Source: Cytophagaceae bacterium (GTDB lineage Bacteria; Bacteroidota; Bacteroidia; Cytophagales; Flexibacteraceae). From it: 64,000 nucleotides of DNA. The translations under genes were made by a program, and so were the position numbers. This document shows, one piece after another, positions 8,104-17,288 of the stretch. Every line of letters starts with the position of its first letter. Within the stretch, counting starts at the first letter, position 1. The DNA lies in contig CANGYH010000001.1 in NCBI GenBank assembly GCA_947458545.1, positions 868,001 to 932,000 on the forward strand, read 5' to 3'. A model generated the notes under the pieces. The model searched no databases, had not been told where the DNA came from, and was given only the letters and a program-made list of their open reading frames with translations.

Positions 8104-8925
8104 TTAAAGCACGGCCTTCAGGCCACGCTCGGTGCGCTCTATGGCGCAGGTGGGGCGTTGGTGGTCGTGCTCTAGCAGGAGGGTGATGCCTTCGTCGGCG
8201 CAGCGTCCGAGGATGCGGGCCTTTTCTTCCAGCGTTTGCAGGGGGCGCATGTCGTAGCCCATCACATACGGCAGGGGTACGTGGGCGGCGCTGGGCACCA
8301 GGTCTGCCCCGAAGAGGTAGCGGGTGCCGCCAGCCGTGAAGAGGGGCAGCATCATCTGCTCGGTGTGGCCATCTACGGTGATCAGCTCGATTTCGGGGCC
8401 GAAAGGTTGGTTGTCAGCATCTTCTACAAAGTGAAGCTGGCCGCTCTCTTGCAAAGGCAGGATGTTCTCTGCCAGAAAGCTGGCGCGCTCGCGGGCGTTT
8501 GGCTGGACGGCCCAGGCCCAGTGGCGACGGTTGCTCCAGTAGCGGGCGTTGGTAAAGGTGGGCCGGAGACTACCGTCGGCCTGGCGGCGCACGGCCCCGC
8601 CGACATGGTCGAAGTGCAGGTGGGTAAGTAGGACGTCTGTCACCTCAGCCAGGCTGAAGCCGGCTTTTTGGATGGAGCTCTCCAGCGAGCCCTCGCCATG
8701 GAGGTAGTAGTGGCTGAAGAACTTGGCGTCTTGCTTGTCTCCGATGCCGGTATCTACCAGGATGAGCCGGTCGCCATGCTCGAGCAGGAGGCAACGCATG
8801 GCCCAGGTACACATGTTGTTGTCGTCTGCAGGGTTGAGCTTGTGCCAGATGCTTTTGGGCACGACGCCGAACATGGCGCCGCCGTCTAGCTTAAAGAGGC
8901 CGGTATCGAGGGTGTGCAGGTGCAT
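8104..8925 (-). CDS. Metallo-beta-lactamase-fold hydrolase
   Basis: 273 residues with the zinc-binding HLHFDHVGG motif (about residue 105), a preceding ILVDTGIGD strand, a later VDGHTEQMMLP histidine and a FGADLVPSAAH aspartate, completing the two-metal site. The general plan matches AHL-lactonase and related MBL hydrolases of Bacteroidota with an N-terminal FGVVPK segment. The substrate cannot be told from the sequence; lactonase activity is only one possibility. It is single and minus-strand, between two plus-strand genes. Confidence 0.82.
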   Translation of the reverse strand: MHLHTLDTGLFKLDGGAMFGVVPKSIWHKLNPADDNNMCTWAMRCLLLEHGDRLILVDTGIGDKQDAKFFSHYYLHGEGSLESSIQKAGFSLAEVTDVLLTHLHFDHVGGAVRRQADGSLRPTFTNARYWSNRRHWAWAVQPNARERASFLAENILPLQESGQLHFVEDADNQPFGPEIELITVDGHTEQMMLPLFTAGGTRYLFGADLVPSAAHVPLPYVMGYDMRPLQTLEEKARILGRCADEGITLLLEHDHQRPTCAIERTERGLKAVL

Positions 8926-8983
8926 GGTTAGGCGAGCAGGTGGGGTAGCAAACAGGGCTGCAAGTTGCAGCCTTGGGCCAGGT

Positions 8984-9016
8984 TTTGGCTTGCGACACAG
9001 GCTTGTTTTAGCTTTG
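8984..9016 (+). promoter_or_regulatory. Bacteroidota promoter for the 9046 gene
   Basis: TTTG at 8984-8987, then 21 bases, then TAGCTTTG at 9009-9016 (TAnnTTTG). The ATG follows 29 bases later. Confidence 0.5.
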
Positions 9017-9045
9017 CGGCACTAACCTGTTTGTTGAAAATCCCT

Positions 9046-9723
9046 ATGCGTTCTCTAATAATTGCCCTTTGCTTCCTCTTGATGATGGCAGGCCGCGTAT
9101 TCGCCCAACAAAAGCCAGATGTCATCATCAAACGTGATGGCTCTAAGATTGAAGGGATGGTGAGCACCATATCGTCGACAGAAGTCTTTTATGGGACGGC
9201 GGATATGCCGACCAACGTTTTCAAAACGGTGCCCATTTCGGAGGTGGCTGCCATCCTATACAGAGACGGCAAGGTGCAGAGCTTTGAGGCAGCTTCGACG
9301 CCCCAGCCAAGCACTCAGGTGTCAGCCGTCCTGTCATCGCAGAGTAATCCATCGGATTCACATATCCCTCTTACGTATGAGGATCCTAAACCTACACTTT
9401 CTCCAGAGCAGCTCTACATGAAAGGTAAAATGGACGGGGACAGGTACTACACCCGTACTGGCGGGGCGTTGGCAAGTTCGCTCCTTTCAGGTCTATTCCT
9501 GACCCCCCTTTGGGGAGTAATAACTCCTATTGCCATAAGTTCTACACCACCGCCTATTGCCAATTGGGACGTTCCTGTATCAGGTTATTCCTCAGACCCT
9601 AATTATCTGCAAGGATACAAAATGTCTGTCCGTAAAAAGAAGAGCCGAAAGACATGGTCTGGTTATGCAATAGGGGCAGGGATATGGATAGTCCCTTTGA
9701 TCTTAATTTCTACCATTCAATGA
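9046..9723 (+). CDS. Exported hypothetical protein with C-terminal membrane segments
   Basis: 225 residues. The ATG at 9046 gives a good signal peptide (MRSLIIALCFLLMMAGRVFA) and sits correctly downstream of a promoter. The first mature part, QKPDVIIKRDGSKIEGMVST followed by VPISEVAAILYRDGKV, resembles small beta-strand modules found in Bacteroidota envelope proteins. A Ser/Pro-rich linker and a hydrophobic stretch (ALASSLLSGLFLTPLWGVIT) follow. Then come a basic KKKSRKTW motif and a last membrane segment. The second half is visibly richer in A and T than its neighbours. I do not recognise a named family with known function. Confidence 0.65.
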   Translation: MRSLIIALCFLLMMAGRVFAQQKPDVIIKRDGSKIEGMVSTISSTEVFYGTADMPTNVFKTVPISEVAAILYRDGKVQSFEAASTPQPSTQVSAVLSSQSNPSDSHIPLTYEDPKPTLSPEQLYMKGKMDGDRYYTRTGGALASSLLSGLFLTPLWGVITPIAISSTPPPIANWDVPVSGYSSDPNYLQGYKMSVRKKKSRKTWSGYAIGAGIWIVPLILISTIQ

Positions 9724-9734
9724 TTTAAGGCCTG

Positions 9735-9765
9735 TTTGGGCCCACCTATGCATCTGCTACCTTTG
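9735..9765 (+). promoter_or_regulatory. Bacteroidota promoter for rmlA
   Basis: TTTG (9735-9738), a 19-base spacer, then TACCTTTG (9758-9765). This is an almost ideal TTTG-N19-TAnnTTTG arrangement, 21 bases before the ATG. Confidence 0.65.
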
Positions 9766-9786
9766 CCGGGTCTTTAACCTACGCGC

Positions 9787-10659
9787 ATGAAAGGCATAAT
9801 TCTGGCGGGGGGCTCGGGTACCCGGCTGCATCCGTTGACGTTGGCCGTAAGCAAGCAGTTGATGCCTGTTTACGACAAGCCGATGATCTACTACCCGCTC
9901 TCTACGCTGATGCTGGCGGGTATCCGGGAGGTACTTATCATCAGCACACCGCACGACCTGCCCCACTTTGAGAAGCTGCTGGGCGACGGTAGCCGCCTGG
10001 GCTGCCGGTTTACCTATGCCGTGCAACCCAGCCCAGATGGACTGGCGCAGGCTTTTGTGATAGGCAAAGACTTTATCGGCACAGACAGTGTGGCCCTAGT
10101 GTTGGGCGACAACATCTTTTACGGCAGCGGGATGGCCAAGCAGTTGCAGGCCAGCACCGCACCCGAGGGTGGTATCATCTATGCTTACCACGTGCACGAC
10201 CCGGAGCGGTACGGTGTGGTAGAGTTTGACGCTGCCGGCAAGGTGCTAAGCATCGAAGAAAAGCCTACCCAGCCTAAAAGTCATTTTGCTGTGCCGGGGC
10301 TGTACTTCTACGACAACTCTGTGGTGGAGATTGCCGCCAACCTGAAGCCCAGCCCCCGGGGCGAGCTTGAAATTACAGACGTGAATAAGGTGTACCTGGC
10401 CCAAGGGAAGCTGCGGGTGCAGGTGCTGAACCGTGGCACTGCCTGGCTAGATACTGGCACCTTTGCCAGCCTGATGCAGGCCGGGCAATTTGTCCATGTT
10501 ATAGAGGAGCGGCAAGGCCTGAAAATTGGCTGCCCAGAAGAGGTGGCCTATCGTATGGGCTTTATTGATGGTGCCCAACTTGAAGCACTGGCTGCCCCGC
10601 TGATGAAGAGCGGCTATGGGCAGTATCTGCTACATGTGGTGCGCGACGGGCGGGCGTAA
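9787..10659 (+). CDS. rmlA: Glucose-1-phosphate thymidylyltransferase
   Basis: 290 residues. It makes dTDP-glucose from dTTP and glucose-1-phosphate, the first step to dTDP-rhamnose and other dTDP-sugars. Visible motifs are the nucleotide-binding [34 protein letters not shown], the [10 protein letters not shown] metal-site aspartate, [35 protein letters not shown] and GTAWLDTGT. Length and motifs fit RmlA throughout. It is not next to rmlB, rmlC or rmlD, so the rest of the pathway must be elsewhere. It has its own strong promoter. Confidence 0.95.
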   Translation: MKGIILAGGSGTRLHPLTLAVSKQLMPVYDKPMIYYPLSTLMLAGIREVLIISTPHDLPHFEKLLGDGSRLGCRFTYAVQPSPDGLAQAFVIGKDFIGTDSVALVLGDNIFYGSGMAKQLQASTAPEGGIIYAYHVHDPERYGVVEFDAAGKVLSIEEKPTQPKSHFAVPGLYFYDNSVVEIAANLKPSPRGELEITDVNKVYLAQGKLRVQVLNRGTAWLDTGTFASLMQAGQFVHVIEERQGLKIGCPEEVAYRMGFIDGAQLEALAAPLMKSGYGQYLLHVVRDGRA

Positions 10660-10689
10660 AGCCAGCCTGGCAATGGGTGCTATCTGAGT

Positions 10690-11946
10690 ATGAAGCAATC
10701 TCCTATCCTACGCATTGCAGTTACGCATCTGGTATCTAAAAAGCGCCAGACGCTGGTGGCTATGCTGGGAGTGATGTTCGGCATCATGGTGTTCATCTTC
10801 CAGGCGGGGTTGATCACGGGCTTGCAGAAGTACATGACGGATAAGATTATCAACAACTCGCCGCATGTTCACCTATTTAGAGACTCCGAGAAAAGTGCCA
10901 CGCCACTGATGGCCAGGGCCTACGGAAGCCATGCGCCATGGATTGTACTACGCCATCCTAAAGCTCCTGAGCGGGAGGCTAAGATTAGAGGGGCAGGCAA
11001 GCTGGTGGCAGACCTGGCCCGAGACCCAGCCGTAGAAGGCGTGGCACCGCTGGTGATGGCCCAAGGCATTTTGAAGAATGGCTTTAAGGAGGTGCCCGCC
11101 AGCATAAACGGGGTGGATGTTGAGGCCGAAAACCGCCTCTTTAACTTGGAAAAAGACCAGGTGGCCGGCAACTACAAAGAGATGCTGGAGCTGGCCTCGG
11201 GCATTATCCTGGGCATTGGCGTGGCCGAGAAGCTGGGCGCAGAAGTCGGCGATTTGATGACCCTCTCTACTGCCTATGGGCAGATGGACGTGAAGGTGGT
11301 TTCTGTAACCCAAACGGGCATTACGCAGATAGACGACAACCGCGCCTATGTAAACCTAGCCCAGGCCCAGAAGATGCTCAACAAAGACATGCTCTACTTG
11401 ACAGACCTGAACATCAAGCTGAAGCAGGTGGATAATGCCGATGCCTTTGCCGCAGACTTAGAGGCCGAGACCGGCCTGCAGGCTCAGAGCTGGAAGGAGG
11501 CCAATGCGGGCATCTTCGGGGTGTTTAAGATTCAGAACCTGGCTACGGTGTTGGTGATTGTGTCTATTTTGGTGGTGGCGGGGTTTGGCATCTTTAACAT
11601 CCTGATGATGATGATTTATGAGAAGATGACCGACATCGCCATCCTGAAGAGCATGGGCTACCGCAACCGAGATATCCGCCGGCTGTTTATGCTGGAGGCG
11701 ATGTTTATTGGGGTGGTGGGCGGCATTTTGGGTGTGTTGGCGGGCTATGCCGTATCTGTAGCCGCGACCAAGATTGAGGTGAAGATCAAGGGCCTGGTAA
11801 CGCTGGATCACCTGACGATAAACTTCGACCCGCTGTTTTACCTGTCGGGGTTCTTGTTTGCGCTGGTGTCTACGGCGGCGGCGGGGTTCTTCCCGGCGCG
11901 GAAGGCGAGCCTGATAGATCCGGTAGAGATTATCCGGGGCAAGTAG
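10690..11946 (+). CDS. FtsX/LolE-type ABC transporter permease
   Basis: 418 residues with one N-terminal membrane helix (about 18-42), a large extracytoplasmic MacB-type domain (about 45-275) and three C-terminal helices (about 280-400). The QNLATVLVIVSILVVAGFGI segment and the EKMTDIAILKSMGYRNRDIR coupling loop are typical of FtsX-like permeases of the LolC/LolE and MacB class, which act in lipoprotein release or efflux. The C terminus FFPARKASLIDPVEIIRG is also characteristic. No ATP-binding subunit is adjacent, so its partner is encoded elsewhere. Lipoprotein sorting is the likeliest role but unproven. Confidence 0.82.
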   Translation: MKQSPILRIAVTHLVSKKRQTLVAMLGVMFGIMVFIFQAGLITGLQKYMTDKIINNSPHVHLFRDSEKSATPLMARAYGSHAPWIVLRHPKAPEREAKIRGAGKLVADLARDPAVEGVAPLVMAQGILKNGFKEVPASINGVDVEAENRLFNLEKDQVAGNYKEMLELASGIILGIGVAEKLGAEVGDLMTLSTAYGQMDVKVVSVTQTGITQIDDNRAYVNLAQAQKMLNKDMLYLTDLNIKLKQVDNADAFAADLEAETGLQAQSWKEANAGIFGVFKIQNLATVLVIVSILVVAGFGIFNILMMMIYEKMTDIAILKSMGYRNRDIRRLFMLEAMFIGVVGGILGVLAGYAVSVAATKIEVKIKGLVTLDHLTINFDPLFYLSGFLFALVSTAAAGFFPARKASLIDPVEIIRGK

Positions 11947-11962
11947 GCCTCGTTGCCATAGG

Positions 11963-12472
11963 CTAAGCCATTGGAAAGGGCACGCGATCGCCTAAGGTTT
12001 GGAGCATACGGAGCAGGGCCGCGGGGTCTTGGCAGATGAGGTGGGCTTGCTGATAGATCGGTGCGCGTTCTTGCAGTAGGGCCGCCCACCGCTCTGCTGG
12101 ATTGGGGGCCAGCAAGGGACGGCTTTGGGCGTCGGCAGCCAGGCGCTCTAGCGCAAGCGTAGGCTCTGCGGCCAGGTAGATGACCAGGCCGGCGGCTTTC
12201 ATAGCTGCCATGGCTCCGGGGTCTATGGGCGTGCCGCCACCAGTAGCTATTACCTGCGGGGCATCGGCCAGGGCATCGGCTAGCACCTCTGCCTCTAGCT
12301 GGCGGAAGGCGGGCTCGCCCTCTGCGGCAAAGAGGGTGGCCACATCTGCCCCGGCGCGTTTTTCAACCTCCCAGTCCAGATCCGTAAAGGGCAGACAGAG
12401 TTGAGCGGCTAACTGCTTGCCCAGGTAGGATTTGCCCGCGCCGGGCATACCGATCAGTATCAGGTGCATCAT
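11963..12472 (-). CDS. aroK: Shikimate kinase
   Basis: 169 residues. It phosphorylates shikimate on the route to chorismate. The P-loop GMPGAGKSYLGKQLA, the shikimate-binding DLDWEVEKRAGADV, EVLADAL-VIATGGGTPID, and the lid arginine in SRPLLAPNPAERWAALLQER are all present. Two consecutive ATG codons (12472 and 12469) open the gene. It converges with the FtsX-type gene at 16 bp and diverges from the SDR gene. Confidence 0.93.
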   Translation of the reverse strand: MMHLILIGMPGAGKSYLGKQLAAQLCLPFTDLDWEVEKRAGADVATLFAAEGEPAFRQLEAEVLADALADAPQVIATGGGTPIDPGAMAAMKAAGLVIYLAAEPTLALERLAADAQSRPLLAPNPAERWAALLQERAPIYQQAHLICQDPAALLRMLQTLGDRVPFPMA

Positions 12473-12501
12473 GGGGCAAAACTAAGGCTGGTTGGCCGGG
12501 C

Positions 12502-12509
12502 TACCTTTA
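12502..12509 (+). promoter_or_regulatory. Near-consensus -7 element TACCTTTA for the extended SDR gene
   Basis: TACCTTTA differs from TAnnTTTG only in the last base and lies 20 bases before the ATG at 12530, a distance similar to that for rmlA and rpmH. Confidence 0.35.
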
Positions 12510-12529
12510 TACCCGCAAAGCACAAACCC

Positions 12530-13486
12530 ATGGAGGCACCGCAAGAGACCATCTTACTGACAGGCGCAACGGGCGTAGTAGGCCTAGCCGTAGCGGCACG
12601 GTTGGCGGCAGAGGGTTACCGCCTCAAGGTGCTGGCCCGCAAGCCAGCGCTTGCCCGCGGGCTGCTGCCTGCCGGCACAGAGATGGTGGCAGGCTCGCTG
12701 CAAGATGTGGTGGCCTTGGAGGAGGCTTTGCAAGGTTGTACGGCGTGTGTCCACATGGCGGGGCTGGTATCTTTTGCCAACAAGGATAGAGACGCCCTGC
12801 TGGAGACCAACCACCGAGGCACCCAAACCGTGGTAAATGCCTGCCTGGCCCAGCCGGGGCTTGGCCACCTGGTACATATAGGCTCCGTGGCTGCCATTCC
12901 GCAGGCCTTGGCAGACGTACGCACCGTGCCGAGGCCGGGCCAGTTTAGCAGTTATTATGGGTACACCAAGCGCCTCTCTGAGCTTGAGGTGGAGCGTGGT
13001 GCCGCCGAGGGCCTGGGTACGACGATTCTACGGCCGAGCGTGGTGCTGGGCAAGCACCCGGCAGGCCGCAGCTCTAGCGCGGTGTTGCGTATTGCGGAGC
13101 GGCCCACCACGGCCTGCCCGCCAGGGCAGTTGCATTGGGTGGCCGTGCAAGACGTGGCCGAGGCCGTAGCACAGGCCTTGCTAAAAGGGCCCGGCGGCCA
13201 AACCTATGTGCTAGATGCAGAGCCAACCACATGGCGCACCCTTTTTGCGGCTTACAGAAGGCAGCGCGGTATAGAGGGCCGTGTCTATCAGCTAAGCAAG
13301 GGTATGGTAGCCATCGCCGGACGGCTGTCGGGCATGGTGGGCAGCTTGCTAGACTTGCCGGTACCCAGCAAACGGCAACTGCTTGCCATGCTAGAAGAAA
13401 AGCACTATGGTGGCCGGGCCGAGGCAACGGCCCTGCTGGGCAGGCCGTTTACATCGCTTGAGGCTACCGTTGCCGGGCTGGTGTAA
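12530..13486 (+). CDS. NAD(P)-dependent epimerase/dehydratase-like extended SDR
   Basis: 318 residues. The ATG at 12530 places the Rossmann motif LLTGATGVVGLAVAARL right at the N terminus, as expected; an upstream in-frame ATG adds nothing conserved. Further family marks are VAGSLQDVVALEEALQGC, the NHRGTQTVVNAC segment, and the catalytic YxxxK in SSYYGYTKRLSELEVE. VVLGKHPAGRSSS forms part of the substrate-side region. The substrate is unknown; relatives act on sugar nucleotides, sterols or flavonoids. It lies just upstream of an aldo/keto reductase, with a 55-bp gap. Confidence 0.85.
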   Translation: MEAPQETILLTGATGVVGLAVAARLAAEGYRLKVLARKPALARGLLPAGTEMVAGSLQDVVALEEALQGCTACVHMAGLVSFANKDRDALLETNHRGTQTVVNACLAQPGLGHLVHIGSVAAIPQALADVRTVPRPGQFSSYYGYTKRLSELEVERGAAEGLGTTILRPSVVLGKHPAGRSSSAVLRIAERPTTACPPGQLHWVAVQDVAEAVAQALLKGPGGQTYVLDAEPTTWRTLFAAYRRQRGIEGRVYQLSKGMVAIAGRLSGMVGSLLDLPVPSKRQLLAMLEEKHYGGRAEATALLGRPFTSLEATVAGLV

Positions 13487-13541
13487 GCGAGCTAAGTCTG
13501 GAGTGGCTGGGCCATATTCGCCCCCAGTAAAAACCGAAACT

Positions 13542-14540
13542 ATGGAAATGGAATACCGCCGCCTGGGCAAGGCGGGCTTGCAAGTGTCGGCCCTATCACT
13601 GGGATCTTGGCTCACGTTTGGCAACCAGATTGCCGACAACGTGGCCGAGCGACTGATGCATGTGGCCTATGACAACGGCATCAACTTTTTTGACAATGCC
13701 GAAACCTACGCAAAGGGCAAAAGCGAAGAAGTAATGGGCCACATCTTGAAGCGAAGCGGATGGAGCAGAGATACCTTTATTGTAAGCAGCAAGGTGTTTT
13801 GGGGTGGAGACCTGCCTAACCAGAAGGGCCTTAGCCGCAAGCATGTGGTAGAAGCCTGCCATGCGGCATTGCGTCGTTTGCAAGTAGATTACCTGGACCT
13901 GTACTACTGCCACAGGCCCGACCATCTGACGCCGATGGAAGAGACCGTGCGCGCCATGAGCGACTTGATTGCCCAGGGAAAGGTGCTCTACTGGGGCACC
14001 AGCGAATGGAGTGCGCAGGAGATTGCAGAAGCCATTGGGATGGCCCGCCGGTTTAACCTGGTGCCGCCCGTGGTAGAGCAGCCGCAGTACAACCTATTCC
14101 ACCGCCAGCGCGTAGAGGCGGAGTATTACAAACTCTACCGCACTGAAACGGGGCTGGGCACCACAATCTGGAGCCCGCTGGCCAGCGGATTGCTGACCGG
14201 CAAGTACCAAGACACCACCCAACTGGAAGGAACACGGACCACCGCCCATGCCGTAAACTGGGTAGAGCGGGGCGCCGGTGCAGACCTGGATGAGCGCAAA
14301 GCTAAAGTTGCCAAACTGATGACCCTTGCCGGTAAGGTGGGCACCAAGGTTACCCTGCTGGCCTTGGCCTGGTGCCTGAAGAACCCAAACGTGAGCACTG
14401 TAATCTTAGGGGCCAGCAAAGTGGAGCAGCTGGAAGAGAATCTGCAGGCCTTGGAGGTTCAGAATCTACTGACCGAAGAGGTGATGGCAGAGATTGAGCA
14501 GATTGTACAGAACAAACCCAATTTTGCCACTTACATATAA
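13542..14540 (+). CDS. Aldo/keto reductase of the potassium-channel beta-subunit type (AKR6)
   Basis: 332 residues forming a TIM-barrel NADPH oxidoreductase. The catalytic tetrad is visible: Asp and Tyr in NFFDNAETYAKGKSEEVMG, Lys in IVSSKVFWGG and His in LYYCHRPDH. WGTSEWSAQEI, VVEQPQYNLFHR, SPLASGLLTGKY and VILGASKVEQLEENLQA are signatures of the Kv-beta/YghZ group. Start at ATG 13542; a second ATG two codons later is equally possible. It could be co-transcribed with the SDR gene upstream. The physiological substrate is unknown, probably small aldehydes. Confidence 0.9.
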   Translation: MEMEYRRLGKAGLQVSALSLGSWLTFGNQIADNVAERLMHVAYDNGINFFDNAETYAKGKSEEVMGHILKRSGWSRDTFIVSSKVFWGGDLPNQKGLSRKHVVEACHAALRRLQVDYLDLYYCHRPDHLTPMEETVRAMSDLIAQGKVLYWGTSEWSAQEIAEAIGMARRFNLVPPVVEQPQYNLFHRQRVEAEYYKLYRTETGLGTTIWSPLASGLLTGKYQDTTQLEGTRTTAHAVNWVERGAGADLDERKAKVAKLMTLAGKVGTKVTLLALAWCLKNPNVSTVILGASKVEQLEENLQALEVQNLLTEEVMAEIEQIVQNKPNFATYI

Positions 14541-14556
14541 TCAACTGCCCAACGCC

Positions 14557-14587
14557 TTGCAGCCTAAGGGCCCAAACCGTACTTTTG
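14557..14587 (+). promoter_or_regulatory. Bacteroidota promoter for fbaB
   Basis: TTG at 14557-14559, a 20-base spacer, and TACTTTTG at 14580-14587. The ATG follows at 14637. Confidence 0.55.
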
Positions 14588-14636
14588 TACCTACGCGAGC
14601 ACTCAGCCTGAGCGGGCTCCATTGTAACAAAGATTC

Positions 14637-15710
14637 ATGAACGCTACTGCCACATCTCCCACGATAACCCTGCTGGAGCAGCTGGGTACGGAAGCCGTCG
14701 CTCTGCTAGAGCACGAGTGTAAAGCCATCTGTAAAGAGACGCTTCATTTGCCTGGCCCTGACTTTGTGGACCGCATTTTTGCCCAGACCAACCGCAGCCC
14801 CCAGGTATTGCGCTCTTTGCAGACGCTCTACAACTCGGGCCGCTTGTCTGGCTCGGGCTACATCTCTATCCTGCCGATAGATCAGGGCATCGAGCATACG
14901 GCCGGGGCCAGCTTTGGCAAGAACCCGCTGTTTTTTGACCCTGAGTACATCGTAAAACTGGCCATAGATGGCGGCTGCAACGCCGTGGCTACCACGTTTG
15001 GCGTGCTGGGTATGATGTCTCGGAAGTATGCGCACAAGATCCCCTTCATCGTCAAGATCAACCACAACGAGCTGCTGACCTACCCTACCAAGTACCGTCA
15101 GATCATGTTCGGGTCTGTAGAAGAGGCTTGGAACTTGGGTGCCGTGGCCGTAGGCGCTACGATTTACTTTGGATCAGACGACAGCTCTAACCAAATCATT
15201 GCCGTAGCCGAGGCCTTTGAGCGTGCGCACGAGCTGGGTATGGCCACCATCTTGTGGTGCTACACCCGCAACGGTGCCTTTGTGAAAGACGGCAAAGACT
15301 ACCACACCGCAGCCGATATGGCCAGCCAGGCCAACCACCTGGGTGCCACCATCCAGGCCGATATTCTGAAGCAGAAGCTGCCTGAGACCAACCATGGATT
15401 CGACACCATCGGTTTCAGCAAGCACAGCAAGGAGATGTACCAACTGACGGGCGACAGCCCCATCGACTGGACGCGCTACCAGGTGATGAATGGCTACGCC
15501 GGCCGCGCTGGCTTGATCAGCTCGGGCGGGGATGCCAAAGGCGCTACGGACTTGGCCGAAGCCGTACGCACGGCTGTAATTAACAAGCGCGCGGGCGGCA
15601 CGGGGCTGATTCTGGGCCGCAAGGCTTTTCAGAAGCCTTATGCCGAGGCGGTAGCTATGCTGAATCAGATTCAGGACGTGTACCTGGACAACAGCATTAC
15701 CATTGCCTAG
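14637..15710 (+). CDS. fbaB: Class I fructose-bisphosphate aldolase (DhnA/FbaB type)
   Basis: 357 residues. It cleaves or forms fructose-1,6-bisphosphate through a Schiff base. Marks of the archaeal/DhnA-type class I enzyme include [56 protein letters not shown], the [13 protein letters not shown] strand bearing the active-site lysine region, and the phosphate-binding [11 protein letters not shown] and [13 protein letters not shown] loops. It has its own promoter and a strong terminator, followed by accD. Confidence 0.94.
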   Translation: MNATATSPTITLLEQLGTEAVALLEHECKAICKETLHLPGPDFVDRIFAQTNRSPQVLRSLQTLYNSGRLSGSGYISILPIDQGIEHTAGASFGKNPLFFDPEYIVKLAIDGGCNAVATTFGVLGMMSRKYAHKIPFIVKINHNELLTYPTKYRQIMFGSVEEAWNLGAVAVGATIYFGSDDSSNQIIAVAEAFERAHELGMATILWCYTRNGAFVKDGKDYHTAADMASQANHLGATIQADILKQKLPETNHGFDTIGFSKHSKEMYQLTGDSPIDWTRYQVMNGYAGRAGLISSGGDAKGATDLAEAVRTAVINKRAGGTGLILGRKAFQKPYAEAVAMLNQIQDVYLDNSITIA

Positions 15711-15739
15711 TGCCCAAGCAACCTAAGATGGTTGATGAG

Positions 15740-15768
15740 AAGCCCGGCCCACAAGGCCGGGCTTTTTT
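15740..15768 (+). terminator. Rho-independent terminator after fbaB
   Basis: AAGCCCGGCC (15740-15749) pairs with GGCCGGGCTT (15755-15764) and runs into TTTTTT. Confidence 0.88.
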
Positions 15769-15827
15769 GTGTTTTACCATGGGCCTTGGCCGGGTCGAAA
15801 AAACAGCATGGTAGGAGAAATAACGAT

Positions 15828-15835
15828 TACCTTTG
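15828..15835 (+). promoter_or_regulatory. Bacteroidota -7 element TACCTTTG for accD
   Basis: A TAnnTTTG match between the fbaB terminator and accD, 40 bases before the accD ATG. It suggests accD is transcribed separately. Confidence 0.5.
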
Positions 15836-15875
15836 CAGACCGCCGCCTCTGGCAAAGAGGGGCGCAATCCTCCGC

Positions 15876-16718
15876 ATGGCTTGGTTTACCCGCTCAGAAA
15901 AAGGCATCAATACGCCGACGGAACTGAAGAAAGAGGCACCCGATGGCCTCTGGTACAAGTGCCCCGAATGCAAGACCGTAATGCTGACCAGCGCCCACCA
16001 GGAAAACGCCTGGACGTGCACCAGCTGCAACCACCACGAGCGCATAGGGTCTGCCGAGTATTTTGAGCTCCTCTTTGATGACCATGCCTTTACAGAGCTA
16101 GACCCAGACATGACCAGCGCCGACCCGCTGGGCTTTAAGGACACCAAAGACTATAAAGGCCGCGTAAAGCAGACGATTGAAAAGACCGGCCTGAAAGACG
16201 CCGTGCGCACAGCCTATGGCAAAGTGCATGGCCAGCCCATAACGGTTGCTTGCATGGACTTTGGGTTTATTGGTGGCTCTATGGGCTCGGTGGTGGGCGA
16301 GAAGATTGCCCGCGCCATAGACCATGCCCTGGAGACGCGCTCTGGCCTTATGATTATCTCTAAAACGGGGGGCGCGCGGATGATGGAGGCGGGCTTCTCT
16401 TTGATGCAGATGGCCAAAACCAGTGCGAGGCTGGCCCGGTTGGCAGAGGCTAAGGTGCCCTACATAAGCCTGCTGACAGACCCTACCACCGGCGGCGTGA
16501 CGGCAAGCTTTGCCATGTTGGGCGACTTTAACATTGCTGAACCCAAGGCCTTGATTGGTTTTGCAGGCCCGCGCGTAATCCGCGAGACGATTGGGAAGGA
16601 TTTACCGGAGGGATTCCAGTCTGCCGAGTTTGTGCAAGAGCATGGCTTTTTGGACTTTATAGTAGACCGCAAGCTGCTCAAGACACGGGTGGCCAACCTG
16701 CTTAAAATGCTGGCCTAG
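15876..16718 (+). CDS. accD: Acetyl-CoA carboxylase carboxyltransferase subunit beta
   Basis: 280 residues. With AccA it transfers carboxyl from carboxybiotin to acetyl-CoA, the first step of fatty-acid synthesis. The N-terminal zinc ribbon is complete: C29, C32, C48 and C51 (KCPECKT ... CTSCNHH). The crotonase-fold core shows [56 protein letters not shown] and [10 protein letters not shown]. The ATG at 15876 begins [11 protein letters not shown], the normal start for Bacteroidota AccD; a longer upstream frame is not conserved. accA is not nearby. Confidence 0.96.
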   Translation: MAWFTRSEKGINTPTELKKEAPDGLWYKCPECKTVMLTSAHQENAWTCTSCNHHERIGSAEYFELLFDDHAFTELDPDMTSADPLGFKDTKDYKGRVKQTIEKTGLKDAVRTAYGKVHGQPITVACMDFGFIGGSMGSVVGEKIARAIDHALETRSGLMIISKTGGARMMEAGFSLMQMAKTSARLARLAEAKVPYISLLTDPTTGGVTASFAMLGDFNIAEPKALIGFAGPRVIRETIGKDLPEGFQSAEFVQEHGFLDFIVDRKLLKTRVANLLKMLA

Positions 16719-16732
16719 CAGCATGGTTGCTT

Positions 16733-16776
16733 ATAAAACACCAAAGCCAGAGCAAGCTCTGGCTTTGGTGTTTTAT
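16733..16776. terminator. Bidirectional terminator between accD and mscL
   Basis: A 21-bp perfect inverted repeat (16733-16753 with 16756-16776) with a 2-base centre. It ends in TTTTAT on both strands and serves the converging accD and mscL genes. Confidence 0.88.
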
Positions 16777-16792
16777 GGGTTAAGCTGAGGGC

Positions 16793-17218
16793 TTAGTTGC
16801 GGGTTTTGAGCAGGTCTCGAATTTCGGCCAGGAGTTTTTCTTGGGCCGACACTTCTGGCTCGGCTGGGGCTGCTACGGCTTCTTCTTTTTTGCGCTCGAG
16901 CTTCATCATAGCCTGCACGATTAGGAATATGACGAAAGCGACGATTAGAAACTGCAACGTAATCTGCAAGAAGTTGCCGTAGCGGATCATGACGGGGTCT
17001 CCCAGGGTGCCGTCGGCATTGGGGGCGCCGTCTGCCAGCTTAAAGGCCAGCTTGGTAAAGTCTATTTTGCCGGTGAGCATCCCAAGCGGTGGCATCAGGA
17101 CGTCTTCTACAAGGCTGGTAACGATTTTGCCGAAAGCGGCACCGATAATCACACCGACGGCTAAGTCGATAACGTTACCTTTGAGGGCGAAGGCTTTAAA
17201 GTCGTTCAGTAGTCCCAT
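16793..17218 (-). CDS. mscL: Large-conductance mechanosensitive channel
   Basis: 141 residues, two membrane helices. The N-terminal amphipathic helix and first pore helix read [20 protein letters not shown] then [20 protein letters not shown]. Helix two is [20 protein letters not shown], followed by a charged cytoplasmic coil ending in [14 protein letters not shown]. The protein opens under membrane tension to release solutes during osmotic downshock. Length and topology are normal. Confidence 0.96.
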   Translation of the reverse strand: MGLLNDFKAFALKGNVIDLAVGVIIGAAFGKIVTSLVEDVLMPPLGMLTGKIDFTKLAFKLADGAPNADGTLGDPVMIRYGNFLQITLQFLIVAFVIFLIVQAMMKLERKKEEAVAAPAEPEVSAQEKLLAEIRDLLKTRN

Positions 17219-17288
17219 TACGGAGGAGGCTTAAAAGTTTAGACAAAGAAAGGCCTATACTTCAAGTTTTTCCAAATTTTACAATCTT

